64,000 nt of DNA. Origin: Antedon mediterranea (Eukaryota; Echinodermata; Crinoidea; Comatulida; Antedonidae). Under the pieces are notes generated by a model. That model worked only from the letters and a program-made list of their open reading frames with translations. It ran no database searches and had not been told where the DNA came from. The DNA is taken from contig NC_092673.1 of assembly GCF_964355755.1 (NCBI RefSeq), forward strand, positions 22,079,001 through 22,143,000, given 5' to 3'. This document shows, one piece after another, positions 59,060-64,000 of this stretch (position 1 is its first letter; the number at the start of each line of letters is the position of its first letter). Both the position numbers and the translations under genes were made by a program.

Positions 59060-59890
59060 CCTTTAGGAGACCTAACCAACTAAGTTTTGAAAGAAACGTT
59101 GCCGAAAATTGGTGAAAATTCGAACTAGATTTTGACGTGTATCTAGCAGCCGCTCACGGTACAAAAAATGACAAGGAGAAGTGCTTCATATTTCTAACTA
59201 TAGCAGGCGAGGAGGCAATCGAACGCTACAGGTTATTTGATTTTGAGAACGAAGAAGCAAAGCTAAACCTTGACGTTGTAAAGAAAAATTCAAAGCACAT
59301 TGCGCACCACAGAGAAACATTGTCATTGAAAGGCACAAGTTTAACACAACAAATAAGAGTAGTGGAGAATCTATACAAATATACGTCGCCACACTCAAGA
59401 AATTAGCAGGCACGGACGAATTTGTTGAGTTACGAGATGAGTTAATCAGAGATAGAATAGTCGTAGGGATAGACAACGATAGGGTCAGAAAGGCCCTCCT
59501 CCAAGAAAAAGACCTAAAACTAGAAAAAGCTATACAAATCTGCCAAATACACGAGGCCACTGACAAATCAAGTGAAATGCTTACTGGTGCTATGACCAAT
59601 TCAGTAGAAAAGTTGACCATCTCAAGTACACCAACAGGTAATAACAACAATATTAGTAGTACCACTAGGCCTAGTCCAAACTCATAGATTAAAGACTGTA
59701 CTTGCTGTGGAAAATCACAATCTCGTAGAAACTGCCCGGCATTTAGTGCCAGGTGCAGAAAATATGACAGGACAGGTCATTTTGCTATATTATGTCAAAG
59801 CAGAACAGCAAATCGGCACTATGCAGGAGCGAAGGCGTCCAAGCTACTCGCGTTACAAAAACATCCAAGAAATTAGCCAATTGCCTGAAA
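59060..59890 (+). pseudogene. Gypsy gag remnant
   Basis: Capsid-like helices (DVYLAAAHGTKNDKEKCF, then KKLAGTDEFVELRDEL) run in at least two frames, with an in-frame TGA near 59112. A zinc-knuckle-like segment begins CTCCGKSQSRRNCPAF and ends TGHFAILC, and is also interrupted. Confidence 0.75.
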
Positions 59891-59899
59891 GTGACGAGT

Positions 59900-60270
59900 G
59901 TGATTATGAAATGGAACAAATTGACCCAGTAATTGAAATCGACCTAGTACTCAATAAGGCAAATGGTATCAAGGTTAACGTCACCACACGCAGCAAACCT
60001 CTAACTCTAAAGTTAGACACAGGTGCCAAGTGTAATGTCTTACCATATCAGATGATACAAGGTATTGGACAAGAAGCTGCAATTGACAGCACAAAGCGTG
60101 CCAGCCTAAGAGCTTTCGGTAGTACAATTATTCATACAATGGGACAAATAAACCTACCAATAACTGTCGCTGGTAAAACATACAACACAAGCTTATACAT
60201 AGTGAAAGAAAACTGCTCACCCATTCTAGGACTTGACGACTCTCTGATACTGAACCTCATAACTATCTGA
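59900..60270 (+). pseudogene. Gypsy aspartic protease
   Basis: LKLDTGAKCNVLP gives the catalytic DTG (about 60016-60024), with a later LGLDDSL flap-end. The frame ends with TGA just after 60267 before the RT region. Confidence 0.8.
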
Positions 60271-60298
60271 AGCTCCTGAGATTACAAAGTTTTCAGAA

Positions 60299-61030
60299 GT
60301 GTTTGATGGCAAATTAGGCAAATTGCCTTTAAAATATAAAATGAAAATTGATCCAGATATACCACCAATCATTCGACCACCAAGGCGTGTGCCCAAACCC
60401 ATGGAAGAAAAAGTAAAAACCGAGCTTAAGAGAATTACAGATCTTGGTGTCATAACACCAGTAGAAGAAGCCACCGATTGGGTTTCTTCAATGGTTGCAA
60501 CCAAAAAGAAAAACACTGATGACATAAGATTATGTATCGATCTCCGTGATCTAAACAAAGCCTTAAAAAGGCCACACCACCCCATGCGTACAATAAAACA
60601 AGCGACAATGAATCTTGCAAACTGTAAGGTTTTTACTGTGCTCGATGCTAAATGGCAGATTCCACTCGATGATGAATCAACAAACCTGACCTGTTTTAAC
60701 ACTCCACTGGGAAGATTCAAATACGTACGGCTACCATACAGAGTAAACAGTGGAAGCGAAGTATACCAAAGGGCAATTGAGACACTTTTCGAAGGATACC
60801 CATGCGAAATAATAGTGGATGACCTTCTAATAGGAGGAATTGACATGGCGGATCACAATTAGAAGCTAGACAAAGTTTTAACTAGAAACCTAAAACTGAA
60901 CAAGGCCAAATGCAGATTCAGAACAAGCCAAGTATCTTACGTTGGACACCTAATAACTAAAGATGGAATCAAACCAGACCCGACAAAAGTCCAAGAAATT
61001 GTTGAAATACCACCACCTGAAAACCAAACC
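60299..61030 (+). pseudogene. Gypsy reverse transcriptase
   Basis: RT motifs in order: ELKRITDLGVITPV, RLCIDLRDLNKALKR, FTVLDAKWQIPL, and the catalytic IIVDDLLIGG. A stop at about 60860 interrupts the domain; the thumb-like continuation (CRFRTSQVSYVGHLI) follows in the same region. Confidence 0.82.
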
Positions 61031-61045
61031 GAGCTGAGCAGGTTT

Positions 61046-61669
61046 TTGGGAATGCTAAACTATCTGTCCAAGTTCGTAGACACCAACTTCAGTGAAATGA
61101 CAGCCCCACTACGAGAGCTGCTTCGTCAGGACGTAATATGGAAATGGGAACCACATCATCAAAGCTCATTTGAAAGATTAAAGCAAAAGCTAATCTCACC
61201 ACCAGTCCTTGCATTTTACGATGTGAATAAAGAAATCACACTAACTTGTGACGCCTCAAAGTATGGACTGGGTTGTGGTTGCCTACAAGAACGAAAACCA
61301 ATTGCCTTTGCCTCAAGAACAATGACAAGCACAGAACAAAACTATGCACAAATCGAAAAAGAGCTATTAAGTATTGTGTTTGCTACGGCAAAATTTCACC
61401 AATACATCTATGAAAAGCATGTTACCATCGAAACAGACCATCAGCCACTTGTAACCATAATGAAAAAACTTTTACACAAGGCCCCAGCAAGACTTCAAAA
61501 GATGATGATGCAACTTCTTCTCTACGATTTTACACTTGTTTATAAAAGAGGTTCTGAATTACACCTGGCAGACACTCTGTCAAGAGCACCCTGCAAGTCA
61601 ACAGAACACATCAATCTTGAATATGAGGTAAATGACATTATCACAAATATCAGAGCGGCGAAAAGATGA
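61046..61669 (+). pseudogene. Gypsy RNase H
   Basis: Connection domain (GMLNYLSKFV) and RNase H: LTCDASKYGLGC, QIEKELLSIVFATAKF and IETDHQPL carry the D-E-D catalytic residues. It ends HLADTLSRAP. This is the longest undamaged piece of the element. Confidence 0.82.
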
Positions 61670-62688
61670 ATTAAAAGCAGCTACAATCAAAGACGAAGAA
61701 ATGCAGCTTCTTAAAAATGTTATTATGAAAGGGTGGCCGACTAGGCAATTGAACTGCCCGATCGAAATTCGGAAATTCTTTCCATACAGAGACGAACTAA
61801 CAGTTCAAGACAACATTATACTGAAGTCTCACAAAGCCATGATTCCCAAATCACTGCAACAGGAATATGTTAGTCCTTCATGGTGGACATATTGGGGTAG
61901 AAGCGACAACGAGGCGTGCAAGGGCCATCGTCTACTGGCCCACAATGCAGAGTGACATACACAAATTTGTAGAGAACTGTAAAATATGCAATGCACTAAA
62001 ACCACATCAACAAAAGGAACCACTGAAATTGCACCATATTCCAGACCTTCCTTGGCAGATCGTAGCATCTGACCTGTTTGAGTGGAACAACAAACACTAT
62101 GTTGTCATCGTCGACTCATATTCTGGATGGTTTGATTTCAATTCACTGCATGATATGAGAAGTGAAAGTGTGATTGTAAAACTAAAGCGAAGCTTTAGCA
62201 CCCATGGAATACCAAGTTTGTTAATAACCGACAATGGCGGACAGTATGCATCTCACCAGTTTGCAAAGTTTGTTGAAGATTGGGGTATTAGACATATAAC
62301 TTCAATCCCGGAGTATCCAAAATCCAATGGCCTTGCAGAAAATGATGTCAAGCAAGCAAAAGCTCTTCTAGAAAAAACGAGACAGGATGGTTCTGATATC
62401 TATCTCAACCTGTTGAATCTGAGAAACGACCCACGTGACAATGACCTCCAATCACCAACACAAAGACTTATGTCACGGACAACCAGAAGCACTGTGTATA
62501 CAGCTAGACAGCACTTGCTTGCGGTAAAAGAACAACCACCAAACACCGCAACAGAAACTGAATCAACCATGAACGAACCTGAAGATAACACATACATGGA
62601 ACCAACTCAACATAATGCACACATGACAGATGACCAAGAGAAAGAATTTCTCCCAAACATACAGACAAGAAGTGGCAGACTTGTTTAA
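61632..62688 (+). pseudogene. Gypsy integrase
   Basis: The zinc-binding H-H-C-C (HGGHIG ... CKICNA) and catalytic D,D-35-E (ASDLFEW, TDNGGQY, NGLAENDVK) are all present from 61867. The N-terminal lead-in is in another frame (61632-61955), so a frameshift lies near 61880. No chromodomain seen. Confidence 0.82.
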
Positions 62689-63130
62689 ACACGCCAGCAT
62701 ACCTTAAAGACTATGAATGGTAACGCCATAAGGGCAGAATAATCCCTTGTTACCAGGATCGACCTTAGGATAGTCCACCCAAAGGTCAAAGTTCTATCAT
62801 TGCCTTCAAGAACGATTGTTGAAATTTGTTTTGTTTTTGTCGTTGGCGGACAGTACTTTTCTGTAATTGTTTTTTAAATATTATAATGACAATATCATAT
62901 TAACAAATGTTATTATGCCTTAAACCAATACACCATTGAAACTGTTAAGCATATTGAATCAGAAGCTGTCCGATCAGGACAGCGAAACTTTCAAGGTTAG
63001 TTTTACTAATTATTGGTTTGGAAAAAAGAATATTTCCAATATACATATTGAATCAGTGTGATCTGCTATCAGTCACACCCAAGTTAAATGCTATTGATGA
63101 TAATAATAAGTTTAGCCATGCATCCAGCTT

Positions 63131-63141
63131 GGAAGGAAAGA
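63131..63141 (+). other. Polypurine tract
   Basis: GGAAGGAAAGA immediately before the TG of the 3' LTR, the usual plus-strand primer. Confidence 0.8.
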
Positions 63142-63274
63142 TGTAGAACATCGATGTTCTTAAAGTCATTTTCATTGTTTATTAAAGTTGTTTATCATAC
63201 GGGTCACGACATGCCGTCATACGATCCCCAGACACGCACATGGTCTACTCGTCTTATTTCTACAATAGTTTACA
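63142..63274 (+). repeat. 3' LTR of the Gypsy element
   Basis: 133 bp, aligned to the 5' LTR throughout except for the missing 48 bp. Few other differences are visible, pointing to a fairly recent insertion. Confidence 0.9.
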
Positions 63275-63279
63275 CTAAG

Positions 63280-63959
63280 TAAGTAGCTCGCAGTAAATGT
63301 CCTCTCGTGGACGGTATTTAGGGATTCATAGATTTCGATCCAAAAGTATGGAACGCAAAAAGTGAAAATGAAGGGGATTGATAAAATAATATTTCTTCAC
63401 AATTTTTTAACTATGAATAATTCTAATTTTTAATGAATATTAATATTTAGACAATAATATATTTAGCAAAAAAAAATAAGAATGATTTCACCAACTTTCC
63501 TTCATTTACGTTTATTAAAATTGCACAATTGAAAACAATTCGTAGCTGCCCCTCTCTGCGCCTTTGGCAACTTTTTCTATATCTACAACTGCTACGTGTT
63601 TTCGCTGACCGGGGGATTCCCCTTTTTAAAAAACGCAAATCATGGACAAAAATGATATGTACGATCATTTTTTCTATTGCCAAATGGTGGAACGTGTGAT
63701 GTTTAATGATAGGACACAATACACAATCAATAAACACGTGTATCAACGGTAGCCATTATCACTACTCTGCTGAGTACTTTATTCAATCATACTCTAGAGG
63801 GCAGTGTTGTAAGAATACAACATTACATCTCCCCCTTTCTAGAAATATAGTGTGTCACATGAATTCTAATTTTAATTATATGGTTTATGTCCTAGGGTCA
63901 AAGGTGAAGTTATGAGTCACTATTATTGAAGTATTGTGTTACATATTAATTACAGTGCT
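63280..63959. other. Non-coding interval
   Basis: AT-rich; no gene recognised. Open frames at 63447-63746 (minus) and 63706-63915 (plus) lack motifs. Confidence 0.4.
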
Positions 63960-63996
63960 AACAAGGCCATATAGATGGCTGCAGTCGCGTGCTCAT
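63960..63996. repeat. Inverted partner of the repeat at 57.4 kb, cut by the window end
   Basis: AAGGCCATATAGATGGCTGC followed by AGTCGCGTGC is the inverse of the 57380-57413 edge. The element continues beyond the window. Confidence 0.55.
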
Positions 63997-64000
63997 TAGT

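Larger units (their letters stand above)
58859..63274 (+). mobile_element. Ty3/Gypsy LTR retrotransposon, structurally complete, coding-defective
   Basis: Left LTR 58859-59039, right LTR 63142-63274, both TG..CA, flanked by the 5-bp duplication CTAAG (58854-58858 and 63275-63279). A primer-binding site starts at 59040, and a purine tract GGAAGGAAAGA lies at 63131-63141. The order is gag, protease, RT, RNase H, integrase; no env frame. Several frameshifts and stops make this copy non-autonomous. The layout resembles the compact Mag/SURL-type elements known from sea urchins. Confidence 0.92.

Overview
The window is nuclear DNA of an invertebrate animal, most likely a deuterostome and probably an echinoderm. 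The evidence is AT-rich sequence, genes split into short exons with GT..AG introns, HYR-domain receptor exons, a metazoan TPR-CHAT gene, cGAS-like/Mab-21 genes, adhesion-GPCR exons, many CR1/L2- and Tx1-like retrotransposon remnants, a compact Ty3/Gypsy element, and many small inverted-repeat transposons. The species assignment is inference.

Layout. 1-5.0 kb holds two non-coding inverted-repeat elements and a retrotransposon remnant. 5.4-12.4 kb (minus strand) is an eight-coding-exon TPR-CHAT gene; I assembled its splice junctions and the frame stays open for 1275 residues, with the CHAT His and Cys both present. 15.4-23.4 kb is a direct duplication of about 3.15 kb per unit. Each unit carries a cGAS-like/Mab-21 gene on the minus strand and, divergently on the plus strand, the signal-peptide exon of an HYR receptor. 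In unit 1 the cGAS-like gene has a 2-nt frameshift, the upstream region carries a 1.4-kb retrotransposon insertion, and the receptor exon is orphaned. In unit 2 the cGAS-like gene is intact (694 aa), and the signal exon leads into a receptor gene (23.25-27.06 kb) with five HYR domains, an acidic stalk, one membrane helix and a tyrosine-bearing tail; its first HYR exon carries a frameshift.

28.0-31.0 kb (minus strand) is a broken adhesion-GPCR paralogue: a long Thr-rich 28-residue repeat exon plus two damaged GAIN exons, with no 7TM part. The fuller adhesion GPCR is spread over 39.4-56.6 kb (minus strand): Thr/Ser exon, three GAIN exons, GPS, TM1, TM2-4, then a 9.6-kb gap, then TM5-7. That gap holds a 5-kb Tx1-like LINE inserted into an 18-bp satellite, more satellite, and a duplicated block with a 21-bp minisatellite. 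31-39 kb is non-coding but contains two striking foldback elements: one with repeated GTGACGGAGATGA motifs and one with about twenty TTGCGCAA palindromes. 53.9-55.7 kb is a tandemly triplicated retrotransposon fragment. 58.86-63.27 kb is a Gypsy element with LTRs, a CTAAG target duplication, PBS and PPT, but frameshifted coding regions.

How it fits together. Host genes are a candidate innate-immune and cell-surface cluster: a CHAT protease-like protein, a cytosolic nucleotide-sensing candidate paired head-to-head with a cell-surface HYR receptor, and adhesion GPCRs. Functional linkage is a hypothesis from arrangement only. The rest is transposon and satellite DNA, which has visibly shaped introns and pseudogenes here.
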